NCBI GenBank assembly: GCA_900539325.1
Contig: UQCC01000003.1
Coordinates: 62,001-126,000 of the forward strand
DNA length: 64,000 nt
Source: an uncultured Eubacterium sp.
Lineage (GTDB): Bacteria; Bacillota; Clostridia; Oscillospirales; Acutalibacteraceae
Direction of reading: 5' to 3'
A program made the position numbers and the translations under genes. Each line of letters begins with the position of its first letter. Within the stretch, counting starts at the first letter, position 1. Under the pieces are notes generated by a model. That model made no database searches and was not told the origin of the DNA. It saw only the letters and a list, made by a program, of their open reading frames with translations. Below are positions 24,240 to 32,674 of the stretch, in pieces.

Positions 24240-24268
24240 TTGACAAAAATATACCAATGTTGTAAAAT
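24240..24268 (+). promoter_or_regulatory. azlCD promoter
   Basis: -35 TTGACA (24240-24245), 17-bp spacer, -10 TAAAAT (24263-24268). It lies back to back with the symporter promoter, 19 bp apart. Confidence 0.7.
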
Positions 24269-24324
24269 CATTTTGCTTTATATAAATATACAGTATTCTG
24301 CTGTTGAGAGGGATAAAATTAATA

Positions 24325-25035
24325 ATGAATTACAACAAAACAAAGACGGTAAAATTTGCATTTAAAATGTCTTTGCCCGTTTTGTTCGGATACCTGTTTT
24401 TAGGTTCGGCTTTTGGCATTTCTTTGTTTGAAATCGGCTACAACTGGGTTTGGGCGATTGTTATTTCGCTTCTTGTATATGCCGGCTCGGGTCAATTCTT
24501 GCTCGTGTCAATGATTGGTTCGAGAGCAAATCTTGCAAACATTGCAATAATGACATTTTTTGTAAATTCACGCCATATTTTTTACGGACTGAGTTTTATA
24601 GAAAAGTTCAGAAGCTACGGTTGGAGATACCCGTCGCTTATTTTTTCGCTTACAGACGAAACATACGGGGTTAACACATCGTTTAACACTGTACCGAAAG
24701 GTGTTAACGAAGGCGATGCAAGATTTTTAATAGGAATATTCGACCACGCATATTGGATAATCGGTTCTGTCATCGGCAACCTTGCGGGTCAGCTGATAAA
24801 AATCGACTTTACTGGTATAGATTTTTCAATGACTGCGTTATTTGTGGTTATTTTCCTTGACCAAATTCTTGCTTCAAAATCCAAACTTCCGGGATTTCTC
24901 GGTATAGTATGTGCACTTATTTGCCTGTTTATTTTCGGACCGGACAAGTTTTTGCTTCCGAGCCTAATAGTTACGGTGTCGCTTCTTCTTGCGTTTAAGC
25001 CGTTGCTGTCGGGTGACAAAAAGGAGGTAAAATAA
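24325..25035 (+). CDS. azlC: Branched-chain amino acid exporter, large subunit AzlC
   Basis: 236-residue membrane protein of the AzlC/LIV-E family that exports branched-chain amino acids together with AzlD. Family features: the N-terminal PVLFGYLFLGSAFGI, AGSGQFLLVSMIG and the NSRHIFYGLSF motif. About six to seven helices. I use the ATG at 24325; a TTG seven codons upstream lies inside the GAGAGG that would serve as binding site. The distance from GAGAGG to the ATG is long (13 bases), so initiation may be weak. Stop overlaps azlD by one base. Confidence 0.9.
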   Translation: MNYNKTKTVKFAFKMSLPVLFGYLFLGSAFGISLFEIGYNWVWAIVISLLVYAGSGQFLLVSMIGSRANLANIAIMTFFVNSRHIFYGLSFIEKFRSYGWRYPSLIFSLTDETYGVNTSFNTVPKGVNEGDARFLIGIFDHAYWIIGSVIGNLAGQLIKIDFTGIDFSMTALFVVIFLDQILASKSKLPGFLGIVCALICLFIFGPDKFLLPSLIVTVSLLLAFKPLLSGDKKEVK

Positions 25036-25364
25036 TGCTTTCTACATCTCAAATGCTCATCACCGTACTTGTTGCCGGTGCCGTTACATTTGCAACAAGA
25101 TTGATTCCGTTTGCCGCTTTCGGTAAACGAGAGGTGCCGAAAATCGTTAAATACCTCGGCGACATTATGCCGCCTGCAATAATAGGAATACTGATTATTT
25201 ATTGCATAAAGGACGGATACACATTTGATGTGAACACACTTGCACCGCAACTGATTGCAATTACACTGACTGTAATTGTACATTTGTGGAAGCGTAACAC
25301 GCTCATCAGCATATCGGTCGGCACAATCTCGTATATGTTGCTAATCCACTACATATTTATATAA
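25035..25364 (+). CDS. azlD: Branched-chain amino acid exporter, small subunit AzlD
   Basis: 109 residues with four membrane helices, the small AzlD partner required for AzlC function. The family motif TFATRLIPFAAFGKR is near the N-terminus, then KYLGDIMPPAIIGILIIY. Starts on the last base of the azlC stop (TAATG), with AAGGAGG in the end of azlC as ribosome binding site, and ends at a terminator. Confidence 0.9.
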   Translation: MLSTSQMLITVLVAGAVTFATRLIPFAAFGKREVPKIVKYLGDIMPPAIIGILIIYCIKDGYTFDVNTLAPQLIAITLTVIVHLWKRNTLISISVGTISYMLLIHYIFI

Positions 25365-25367
25365 CAA

Positions 25368-25402
25368 AAGGACTTGCTCAATCGAGCAAGTCCTTATTTT
25401 TA
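25368..25402. terminator. Terminator shared by azlCD and overlapping the end of the MATE gene
   Basis: Perfect 12-bp stem AAGGACTTGCTC (25368-25379) / GAGCAAGTCCTT (25384-25395), four-base loop, then TATTTTTATATA for the plus strand. The last codons and stop of the minus-strand MATE gene lie inside the hairpin. Confidence 0.87.
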
Positions 25403-26730
25403 TATATCTTTTTGAACGCCGAAACAAAAGACATTGTTATAAATATTGCGCAAAAAACCCAGCTTATCGGCTCGGCACAAGCTATACCCTTATAACCGAA
25501 CGGCTTTGCGATGAAAAATGCGGCAAACACTTTTGAGAGCAATTCTATTGAACTCGATACAAGCGGTGCAATCCTTTTACCTATGCCCTGAATTGCCGTA
25601 CGCATAACATACAGTACTCCGAGAGCCGGAAAAAACGGCATATTAATATACAAATATGTTTTTGCCGTGTTGACAATCTCTTTGTTTTGCGTGGAGGTGA
25701 CAAAGTTAATCATCTGTGTGCAAAAAGCATAAACCAAAACAATAAATATACCCGACATTACAAACTCCGACACAATCGATGATGTGACGGCTTTTTTTAT
25801 TCTGTCTGTTTTGCCGGCACCAAAGTTTTGGCTGACAAAAGTTGAGCATGCAGTAGAAACGGTAATCATAGGTTGCATAAATAGTTCAACAATTTTGCGT
25901 GCGGCAAGATGGCCTGCAATAACCGTCTTGCCCAATCCGTTGATTGCACTTTGCAAAATAAGCGAACCGATTGCAAAAATACAGTTCATCATTGCCATTG
26001 TAATACCTGCCGAAAGCATTTCTTTGTAAAGAGGCGGATTAAAGGCATAGTTTTCTTTGGAAGTTTTGTACTTTTTATAAGACTTTACAATGGAAATTTG
26101 GCACAAAACGCAAGATATAAGCTGACTGACAACAGTTGCCAATGCAGTTCCTTTTACGCCCATTCCAAACACCTTAATAAACAGCACATCAAGACCGATA
26201 TTGCAAACGCTTGACACCACCAAAAACACAATAGGTGTAACGCTGTTGCCGAGTGCACGGAGAAGATTTGCCTGTGCATTATAGCAAGCCATAACACCTG
26301 CACCGAGATAAACCGTAAATATATATGAAAACGCATTAGTCATAATTTTATCAGGCGTTTTGAGGAGCACCAGTGCCGGCTTGAGCAACACAAACGACAA
26401 AAGGACGGCGACAACCGACAACACCGTATTCATCACAACGGTTGCGGCTATGCTGTTTTTTAATTTTTCATCATCCTTTTCACCGAAAAAGCGTGCGATG
26501 ATCAATGAAAACCCGCCGTTAAGCCCGCCGATAAAATACATCAAAAGCGAAAACAACGAACTGCTTGCACCGATTGCAGACAATGCGTCATCACCCAAGA
26601 AATATCCTGCTATTGCCGTATCGGCAAGATTATATGCCTGCTGAAAAATATTACCTAAAAATATAGGAAGTGCAAAAAGCAAAATTGATTTTGTAACACT
26701 TCCGTGCGTCATATCAATATTTTTCTTCAT
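25378..26730 (-). CDS. MATE family efflux transporter
   Basis: 450 residues, twelve predicted helices in two homologous halves, a Na+ or H+ driven exporter of drugs or metabolites. Characteristic: ALPIFLGNIFQQAYNLADTAIAG in helix 1-2, and the second-half equivalent FAIGSLILQSAINGLGKTVIAGH. Its start overlaps the stop of the GH30 gene by one base, so the two are co-transcribed and coupled. The pairing with a cytoplasmic glycosidase is unusual and may point to export of a sugar-derived compound, but this is a guess. Confidence 0.92.
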   Translation of the reverse strand: MKKNIDMTHGSVTKSILLFALPIFLGNIFQQAYNLADTAIAGYFLGDDALSAIGASSSLFSLLMYFIGGLNGGFSLIIARFFGEKDDEKLKNSIAATVVMNTVLSVVAVLLSFVLLKPALVLLKTPDKIMTNAFSYIFTVYLGAGVMACYNAQANLLRALGNSVTPIVFLVVSSVCNIGLDVLFIKVFGMGVKGTALATVVSQLISCVLCQISIVKSYKKYKTSKENYAFNPPLYKEMLSAGITMAMMNCIFAIGSLILQSAINGLGKTVIAGHLAARKIVELFMQPMITVSTACSTFVSQNFGAGKTDRIKKAVTSSIVSEFVMSGIFIVLVYAFCTQMINFVTSTQNKEIVNTAKTYLYINMPFFPALGVLYVMRTAIQGIGKRIAPLVSSSIELLSKVFAAFFIAKPFGYKGIACAEPISWVFCAIFITMSFVSAFKKIYKNKDLLD

Positions 26731-28100
26731 TATTCAATAACCACCGTAACAATAGAGTCGGAACCGATTTCTATTTGATTTTTAAATTCGCCGTTGTAGA
26801 CTTCTTTAAGTTCCTCGTCTTGCACAGAAGCAATAATCTGCATTTTATCAAAATCGCCGTCAACGGTAATGCTTTGACTTTCGCCCTCATTTACGGCAAC
26901 AAGCACGGTTTTGTTATCGGGAGTCAAAAACGCAAACACATTAAAATCGTTGTTATCCTCGCTCGGTCTGAAGCCTAAATCAAGCACAACGGAACCAACG
27001 GGAACAAATTTTGAAAAATGGGCAAAGCCGTAATATCTTTTTGCCACATACCAATCGGAAAAATCAAAGTCGGCGGTAATCATAGCGTCCGAATAATCAA
27101 ATTCGTCCTCTTTAATCGAGAAATTATTAACGGCAACCCAAGAGGTCCAGCTGACGCAACCGGAATAAACAATATCCTGACCGATAATTCTCGCCGTTAT
27201 AAGTGCTCCCTTAAAATCTTTTGTGTGGCTTTTGTTAGGAAGTTCACACCATTCGCTCATATCAAAACGAAGCGACGAATGAGTATCTACGCACAGTTCC
27301 TTAAACTCATATCTTTCCTCCGGTCGGTTATCGCTGTGATAAGAATGAACTGCAAAAACATCAAGCACCCTCATTATCATCTCATCAGCTGTCAGTGCTG
27401 CAAGATATTCGGGAGTTTTACCGAGATACTGTCCGCTTTCGGGTCCGTAAAGTTTGACCGGCATATCCCTCAAAATTATCTCCTCGGCGAACATACGTAA
27501 AATCTCAACAAGTTCCTCGGTTTCATAATGGCAACCCTCCTGCCAAACAGAAGAACCGCCCCACTTCCATTGCGGCTCGTTAATCGGACTGATGTACTTT
27601 ACGGGATAGCCCTCATCAAGAAAATGCTGTGCAACATCAAGAATGTAATTAACAAACTTTTTGTAGTTCATTTTCGGTATATTGCAGGTGCTGTAAAGAA
27701 AACTTCCCGAAGCCTGACCCGTTGAACACTGCGAATAGTGCGGTGAGTTTGCAAACAAAATCAAAGTGTCGATATTGCCGAGTTCAAGCGACTTTTTCAT
27801 CATATTAACAGCATTTGAATCTTTTGAAAAATCCCAGCTGAGTTCTTCGGTTTCTCTGTCATATTGCAAAAAGCTTTCTGTAATTCTCCACGGATTTTCA
27901 ACTCTATAATTATTCATATCGGTACCGCCGCCGATATTATAGCGATATATATTAAGATTAAGCCCGTCATTACCATAAAGCAAGTGTGCGATTTTATCAG
28001 CAGTTTCGCCTTTTGGGCAAGCCTGACTCCACCAACAGGCAGAAGTTCCCCAGCCTTTTAAGGTATGACATTTTTCAGCATCTTTAAAATTTATTTCCAT
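26730..28100 (-). CDS. Cytoplasmic glycoside hydrolase, GH30-like (beta-1,6-galactanase group)
   Basis: 456 residues: a (beta/alpha)8 barrel of clan A followed by a short C-terminal beta domain. The N-terminus shows LKGWGTSACWWSQ, typical of GH30 endo-beta-1,6-galactanase-like enzymes. The acid/base Glu is expected in YISPINEPQWKWG and the nucleophile Glu in RFDMSEWCEL. No signal peptide, so it should act on imported oligosaccharides. I use the ATG at 28100 behind AAAGGAG; a longer frame upstream runs through the promoter. Same operon as the MATE gene. Exact linkage specificity is not readable. Confidence 0.82.
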   Translation of the reverse strand: MEINFKDAEKCHTLKGWGTSACWWSQACPKGETADKIAHLLYGNDGLNLNIYRYNIGGGTDMNNYRVENPWRITESFLQYDRETEELSWDFSKDSNAVNMMKKSLELGNIDTLILFANSPHYSQCSTGQASGSFLYSTCNIPKMNYKKFVNYILDVAQHFLDEGYPVKYISPINEPQWKWGGSSVWQEGCHYETEELVEILRMFAEEIILRDMPVKLYGPESGQYLGKTPEYLAALTADEMIMRVLDVFAVHSYHSDNRPEERYEFKELCVDTHSSLRFDMSEWCELPNKSHTKDFKGALITARIIGQDIVYSGCVSWTSWVAVNNFSIKEDEFDYSDAMITADFDFSDWYVAKRYYGFAHFSKFVPVGSVVLDLGFRPSEDNNDFNVFAFLTPDNKTVLVAVNEGESQSITVDGDFDKMQIIASVQDEELKEVYNGEFKNQIEIGSDSIVTVVIE

Positions 28101-28139
28101 ATTATCTCCTTTGCCGCAAAACAATACAATTACAAAGAC

Positions 28140-28168
28140 AGTATAATTTTTACATAATAAAATGTCAA
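28140..28168 (-). promoter_or_regulatory. Promoter of the GH30-MATE operon
   Basis: Minus strand: -35 TTGACA (28163-28168), 17-bp spacer, -10 TATACT (28140-28145), about 30 bases before the ribosome binding site. Confidence 0.78.
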
Positions 28169-28174
28169 TTAAAA

Positions 28175-28203
28175 TAGACAAATTAATAAAAACTTTGTAT
28201 AAT
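28175..28203 (+). promoter_or_regulatory. Promoter of the HAD phosphatase, probably leaderless
   Basis: -35 TAGACA (28175-28180), 17-bp spacer, -10 TATAAT (28198-28203). The ATG of the gene at 28210 stands exactly where transcription should begin, with no Shine-Dalgarno sequence. Confidence 0.6.
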
Positions 28204-28209
28204 GAACAT

Positions 28210-29031
28210 ATGGAATATAAAATGATAGGTTTGGATTTGGACGGAACTTTGCTCAAAGACGACAAATCCATAGACACAAAAACAAAAGAATATCTCGAAA
28301 CGCTTTCTTCAAACGGCGTACACATCGTACCGATTACAGGCAGACCGCTCAGCGGAATACCCGACTGTGTACGAAACATCAAAGGTGTTGACTATATTAT
28401 TTCTAACAACGGCTCAAAAACCGTTTTGAATTCTACAAACGAAACACTCTTTTCACTTGCAATGGACAACGCAACAAGCAAAAAGGTTATTGAATCCGTT
28501 AAACAGACAGGTGCGATTTTTGAAGTGTTTTTAAATCACTACGGCTACTGTGAAAAATTTGTTTTCGACCATTACAAAGAGGTTTACACGGGCACTGTGC
28601 TTGGCGACTACATTTTTTCATCACGAAAACAAGTTGACAGTCTTATGACCTTGTTTGATGACAAAAACGCAGAAGCTGACGAAGTTTTTATAATCTGCAA
28701 AGACAATGACGACAGAGAAATAATAAAAGCGCAGACCGACAAAATAAGCGGTATTCAATATTGTATGCTTGCCGACAGATTTTTGGAAATTACCAAAAAC
28801 GGAACGGACAAAGGCACTGCTCTTGAAATGCTGTGCAATCATCTGAAAATCAAGCTCGACAAAGTAATCGCATTTGGCGACGGCGAAAACGATTTGCAAT
28901 TTTTGAACAAAGCCGGCACAGCAGTTGCAATGGGCAACGCATCCGACAGCGTAAAAGCCCAAGCAGATATAATCACCGACACCAACAACAACCAAGGCGT
29001 GCTGAAAGCATTAAAAAACCTTATAAGATAA
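28210..29031 (+). CDS. Cof-type HAD phosphatase
   Basis: 273-residue haloacid dehalogenase-superfamily phosphatase of the Cof/IIB group, which dephosphorylates sugar phosphates, flavins or similar small metabolites. Motif I is GLDLDGTLLKDD at the N-terminus with both catalytic aspartates, motif II ITGRP, motif III Lys in the KGTALEML region, and motif IV FGDGENDLQFL. A type IIB cap occupies the middle. The in-frame region upstream of 28210 overlaps the promoter, so the ATG here is preferred. Convergent with the glutamate synthase genes; divergent from GH30, whose product sugars could be related substrates (inference). Confidence 0.9.
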   Translation: MEYKMIGLDLDGTLLKDDKSIDTKTKEYLETLSSNGVHIVPITGRPLSGIPDCVRNIKGVDYIISNNGSKTVLNSTNETLFSLAMDNATSKKVIESVKQTGAIFEVFLNHYGYCEKFVFDHYKEVYTGTVLGDYIFSSRKQVDSLMTLFDDKNAEADEVFIICKDNDDREIIKAQTDKISGIQYCMLADRFLEITKNGTDKGTALEMLCNHLKIKLDKVIAFGDGENDLQFLNKAGTAVAMGNASDSVKAQADIITDTNNNQGVLKALKNLIR

Positions 29032-29037
29032 CAAATA

Positions 29038-29077
29038 AACCGTAAGGACAGATACAATCCTTACGGTTATTTTTATA
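29038..29077. terminator. Bidirectional terminator between HAD and glutamate synthase genes
   Basis: Perfect 11-bp stem AACCGTAAGGA (29038-29048) / TCCTTACGGTT (29058-29068), followed by ATTTTTATATA. Confidence 0.85.
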
Positions 29078-29087
29078 TAAACATATA

Positions 29088-29819
29088 TTAATTAGGCGTA
29101 TAAAGGTTTGCATACGGTCGGGAAGATGCCGGAGCAAGCTTTTTGAAAGGCTTTGACATAATCTCATCATAGTCCTTATCAAAATACTTGCAATACTTTT
29201 TTACATATGTTTTAAGTTCTTTTTCGTCATCTTTTGTAAGCGACTCCACATTAATGTTAGGTGCAAGGTTTTCCTTTGGAACTTTGCCTCTGACAAAAAT
29301 CTTGCCGCCGTGCATACCCGACGCACAGTGAGTGCCGAACAACTTTTCTCCCCTTTTCATATTAAGACCGAGGAGAACGATTGTGCCCCCTGCCATATAC
29401 TCACCGAGAAACGAGCCTGCATTTTCGCCGATAACAAGAACAGGACGCATCTGCCTGAACTCTTTCATATGAATACCGCCACGGCACGCAACATTGTCCT
29501 TGATATAAATCTGACCGTCACGCATACCGTAACCCATAGCGTCACCGCTGTGACCGTGGACTACAATTTCACCGCCGCCCATCGTGTTGCCCACAGCGTC
29601 CTGACAGTTGCCGTAAACAACGATTCTGCCGCCGTTGAGATAGCAAGCCATATCATTGCCCGGTGTACCGTACACCTCAATGGTTTTGCCCTCATCAAGA
29701 GCACAGCCGATATATCTTTGACCGTTAACATCTTTAACGGTTGCCTTATTTTTCTTTTCTAATTCCTTTTTAATTTCGTCGTTAACTTCTTCATAACGGC
29801 GAAGTCCTGCTTCTATCAT
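29088..29819 (-). CDS. Glutamate synthase GXGXG-domain subunit
   Basis: 243 residues corresponding to the C-terminal beta-helix (GXGXG) domain of the large GltB chain, here a separate protein as in archaeal-type glutamate synthases. The repeats run through residues 60-170 with patterns such as NTMGGGEIVVHG, GDAMGYGMRDGQIYI, GGTIVLLG and GMHGGKIFVRG. The domain is structural and holds the other two activities together. It is third in the operon amidotransferase - FMN subunit - GXGXG subunit, starting 12 bases after the FMN subunit with a GGAGGG site. Confidence 0.9.
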   Translation of the reverse strand: MIEAGLRRYEEVNDEIKKELEKKNKATVKDVNGQRYIGCALDEGKTIEVYGTPGNDMACYLNGGRIVVYGNCQDAVGNTMGGGEIVVHGHSGDAMGYGMRDGQIYIKDNVACRGGIHMKEFRQMRPVLVIGENAGSFLGEYMAGGTIVLLGLNMKRGEKLFGTHCASGMHGGKIFVRGKVPKENLAPNINVESLTKDDEKELKTYVKKYCKYFDKDYDEIMSKPFKKLAPASSRPYANLYTPN

Positions 29820-29831
29820 TGCAATCCCTCC

Positions 29832-31337
29832 TTATTCGCCTGCATGCTTGATACCGAGAATTTCCAATTCTTTATCAGAAAGTCCGATACCTCTGAGCAT
29901 AAGTCTGTTGCCACGGAGAGAGTCGATAGAGTTGATACCCATACCGCCCATAATTTCCTTAATTTCGTGATTCCAAGCATTGATAAGATTTACTACTCTC
30001 TTGCTTGCAACCTTTGGGTCAAGACGCTTTGTAAGTTCGGGACGCTGAGTTGCGATACCCCAATTACATTTGCCTGTGTTACAGGTTTGGCACATATGAC
30101 AACCCATTGCAATAAGAGCCGCCGAAGCAATATAGCAAGCATCCGCACCGAGAGCGATAGCCTTAACAATATCGCTTGAACAACGGAACGAACCGGAAGC
30201 TACAAGAGAAACCTCTGAACGAATACCCTCATCACGAAGTCTTTGATCTGCCGCCGCAAGTGCAAGTTCAAGCGGAATACCAACATTGTCACGAATACGG
30301 GTAGGAGCGGCACCTGTACCGCCTCTGAAGCCGTCAATAACAACAATATCGGCACCGGCTCTTGCAACACCCGAAGCGATAGCCGCAATGTTATGAACAG
30401 CAGCAATTTTAACGGCAACGGGTTTTTGATTATTTGTAGCTTGTTTGAGCGACCAAATAAGCTGACGCAAGTCCTCGATAGAATAAATATCGTGGTGAGG
30501 AGCAGGAGAAATAGCGTCACTGCCCTCCGGAATCATACGGGCATTTGAAACCTCAACGGTTACTTTCTCGCCCGGAAGATGTCCGCCGATACCCGGCTTT
30601 GCACCCTGACCGATTTTTATTTCTATAAACTTTGAATTGTTAAGATAGTCCTTGTGAACACCGAATCTGCCCGATGCAACCTGAACAACAGCATAATCCG
30701 TAAAATCTTCAAGTGCCGGATGCAAACCGCCCTCACCTGTGTTGAAAAGGCTTCCGATTTCCTTTGCAGCCATGGCAAGAGATTTTTGTGCATTAAGGCT
30801 GATTGAACCAAACGACATTGCCGAAAACATAATAGGTGTTTCAAGAACAACCTGAGGCGGCATTTCAGTAATTGATTTGCCCTTTTTTTCAACTTCTAAC
30901 TTCTTTGGTTTTCTGCCCAAAATCGCACGGATTTCCATAGGCTCACGAAGCGGGTCGATTGACGGGTTTGTAACCTGAGAAGCGTTGAGCAAAATTTTAT
31001 CCCAATAAATCGGATAATCCTGCGGATTGCCCATTGCAGACAAGAGGGTTGAACCCGTGCTTGCCTGACGGCAAATCTCCTGCTGATAGCGAGGAGTCCA
31101 GTTTGCATTGTCACGATAATCGCAAACATATTTTTCTATGCGAAGTGCACCAACCGGGCACAAATCAACACATCTGTGGCAGGCAACGCAACCGTTTGAA
31201 TTTGAAATAACCGTCTTTTTGTCATCTGCAAAAAAGTGACATTCATTTGAGCACTGTGTTACACAAAGTCCGCAATTTGTACAAAGTGCCTTGTCACGAA
31301 TAATATTAAAACGACGAGGAATATAATTGATTGCCAT
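29832..31337 (-). CDS. Glutamate synthase FMN/Fe-S subunit
   Basis: 501 residues. The N-terminal 80 form a two-cluster ferredoxin domain (CTNCGLCVTQC and CVACHRCVDLCP), followed by the FMN-binding glutamate synthase barrel with GEGGLHPALED, KIGQGAKPGIGGHLPG, DGFRGGTGAAP and a Fe-S cysteine set CHMCQTCNTGKCNWG near the C-terminus. It makes glutamate from 2-oxoglutarate and ammonia passed from the amidotransferase. No NADPH-binding small subunit is encoded here, so ferredoxin may be the reductant (inference). The ATG at 31337 follows AAAGGAGG and lies just after the upstream stop. Confidence 0.92.
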   Translation of the reverse strand: MAINYIPRRFNIIRDKALCTNCGLCVTQCSNECHFFADDKKTVISNSNGCVACHRCVDLCPVGALRIEKYVCDYRDNANWTPRYQQEICRQASTGSTLLSAMGNPQDYPIYWDKILLNASQVTNPSIDPLREPMEIRAILGRKPKKLEVEKKGKSITEMPPQVVLETPIMFSAMSFGSISLNAQKSLAMAAKEIGSLFNTGEGGLHPALEDFTDYAVVQVASGRFGVHKDYLNNSKFIEIKIGQGAKPGIGGHLPGEKVTVEVSNARMIPEGSDAISPAPHHDIYSIEDLRQLIWSLKQATNNQKPVAVKIAAVHNIAAIASGVARAGADIVVIDGFRGGTGAAPTRIRDNVGIPLELALAAADQRLRDEGIRSEVSLVASGSFRCSSDIVKAIALGADACYIASAALIAMGCHMCQTCNTGKCNWGIATQRPELTKRLDPKVASKRVVNLINAWNHEIKEIMGGMGINSIDSLRGNRLMLRGIGLSDKELEILGIKHAGE

Positions 31338-31338
31338 A

Positions 31339-32439
31339 TCAGTATTCCTCCTTTTCATCTATTTCAAGAGGAACAAAAACAGGCTGTGCACCGCTGATTG
31401 ACCAAACCTTTTCAGGGTCGGGACATACAACACGAATAGCCGATTCCTCGGAAGCAAAATACGCTCTGTCGCCCTTTGTAGCCGCCGTTAGCGAACGAAG
31501 CTTAAGTCTGTCGTTAATAGCCAAAAGTCCCTTATTTGAACCGAGGATAACCGAAAACGGGCCGTTAACAAGCGCACCGCTGTAAATTGCACGAAGATTT
31601 GTAAAATATTCTTTTCTCTCGTCGTCCATACGGTCTATTTCGTCCCATTCCGGAGCCGTAAGTACATCAGCCGCAACATCCATAGGAAGCTCGTGGTGGC
31701 GAAGCAAGTGGTCAAACAGATATGTAATAACCTCTGTATCGGTTTGCATTGTACACTTATAACCGAACTGCTCAATATATCTTCTGTTTGCGTCATAAGA
31801 CGAAATTTCACCGTTGTGAACGATTGACCAATCAAGAATGTTAAACGGATGAGCACCGCCCCACCAGCCCGGTGTATTGGTTGGAAATCTGCCGTGAGCC
31901 GTCCACAAATAGGCATCGTAATGGTCAAGCATAAAGAACTCGCCGACATCTTCGGGATAGCCTACCGCTTTGAAGCATCCCATATTTTTACCCGATGAAA
32001 AGATGTAAGCACCTTCAAAATTTGCGTTTACCTTTGTAACGCACTGAACAACATATTCCTGCTCATCCATACGGGCATCACGCATACGAACTCTGTTCGG
32101 CTTGCCGAAATAACGCCAAATATCCGGTCCGTTTTCTATAGATTCCACCTTTTTTGTAGGAATTCTTTCCGCAACATCCACATTAAAGTGTTTAAAGAGA
32201 TACTCCTCGCACTTTTGACGGGCATCCTTTGTGTCATAAAACACATGAAAAGCATAATCGTCCTTGTGGTCGGGATAAATTCCGTAAGCGGCAAATCCGC
32301 CGCCGAGACCGTTTGAACGGTCGTGCATTAATGCTATTGACTTGATAATTTCCGAACCGTTAATCGGGTTGCCTTTTTTATCAATGATAGCCGCAATGGC
32401 ACAACCGCTCGGAATTCTTACCTGTCCTTCCTTTAGCAT
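31339..32439 (-). CDS. Glutamate synthase glutaminase (class II amidotransferase) subunit
   Basis: 366 residues of the Ntn-type glutamine amidotransferase fold, releasing ammonia from glutamine. The presumed nucleophile is C13 in PSGCAIAAIIDKKG, so twelve residues would have to be removed to expose it. Further family signs: FPTNTPGWWGGAHPFNILDWSIVHNGE, matching the Arg/Asn/Gly oxyanion and substrate loop, and TDTEVITYL. ATG at 32439 after TAGGAGGG. First gene of the three-gene unit, with a promoter at 32483-32511. Confidence 0.9.
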   Translation of the reverse strand: MLKEGQVRIPSGCAIAAIIDKKGNPINGSEIIKSIALMHDRSNGLGGGFAAYGIYPDHKDDYAFHVFYDTKDARQKCEEYLFKHFNVDVAERIPTKKVESIENGPDIWRYFGKPNRVRMRDARMDEQEYVVQCVTKVNANFEGAYIFSSGKNMGCFKAVGYPEDVGEFFMLDHYDAYLWTAHGRFPTNTPGWWGGAHPFNILDWSIVHNGEISSYDANRRYIEQFGYKCTMQTDTEVITYLFDHLLRHHELPMDVAADVLTAPEWDEIDRMDDERKEYFTNLRAIYSGALVNGPFSVILGSNKGLLAINDRLKLRSLTAATKGDRAYFASEESAIRVVCPDPEKVWSISGAQPVFVPLEIDEKEEY

Positions 32440-32482
32440 ACATTTCCCTCCTAAAAGCATTTATATATCTAAATATATTTTT

Positions 32483-32511
32483 ATAATACTACTATGAATT
32501 TTATTGTTCAA
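32483..32511 (-). promoter_or_regulatory. Promoter of the glutamate synthase operon
   Basis: Minus strand: -35 TTGAAC (32506-32511), 17-bp spacer, -10 TATTAT (32483-32488). The leader is short and shows no terminator, unlike glnA and amt. Confidence 0.65.
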
Positions 32512-32592
32512 CAGTATAAAAAAATTTTGTAAAATCCGAAAAAAATTAAATATTTTCCACCTTCGTTTTTATGAAATTATACAAATAATTTG

Positions 32593-32657
32593 ACAAAAAA
32601 TTACAAGCAGGAGCAGTCAAAAAACAGATGTGTATTTCTGTCAAAAACTGTTCCTGC
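32593..32657 (-). terminator. Probable terminator of amt
   Basis: Minus strand: outer stem GCAGGAACAGT / ACTGCTCCTGC with one mismatch, enclosing a small ACAGA/TCTGT hairpin, followed by TTGTAATTTTTTG. It is larger and less tidy than the other terminators here. Confidence 0.6.
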
Positions 32658-32674
32658 CGATTTTCTATTCCGAA

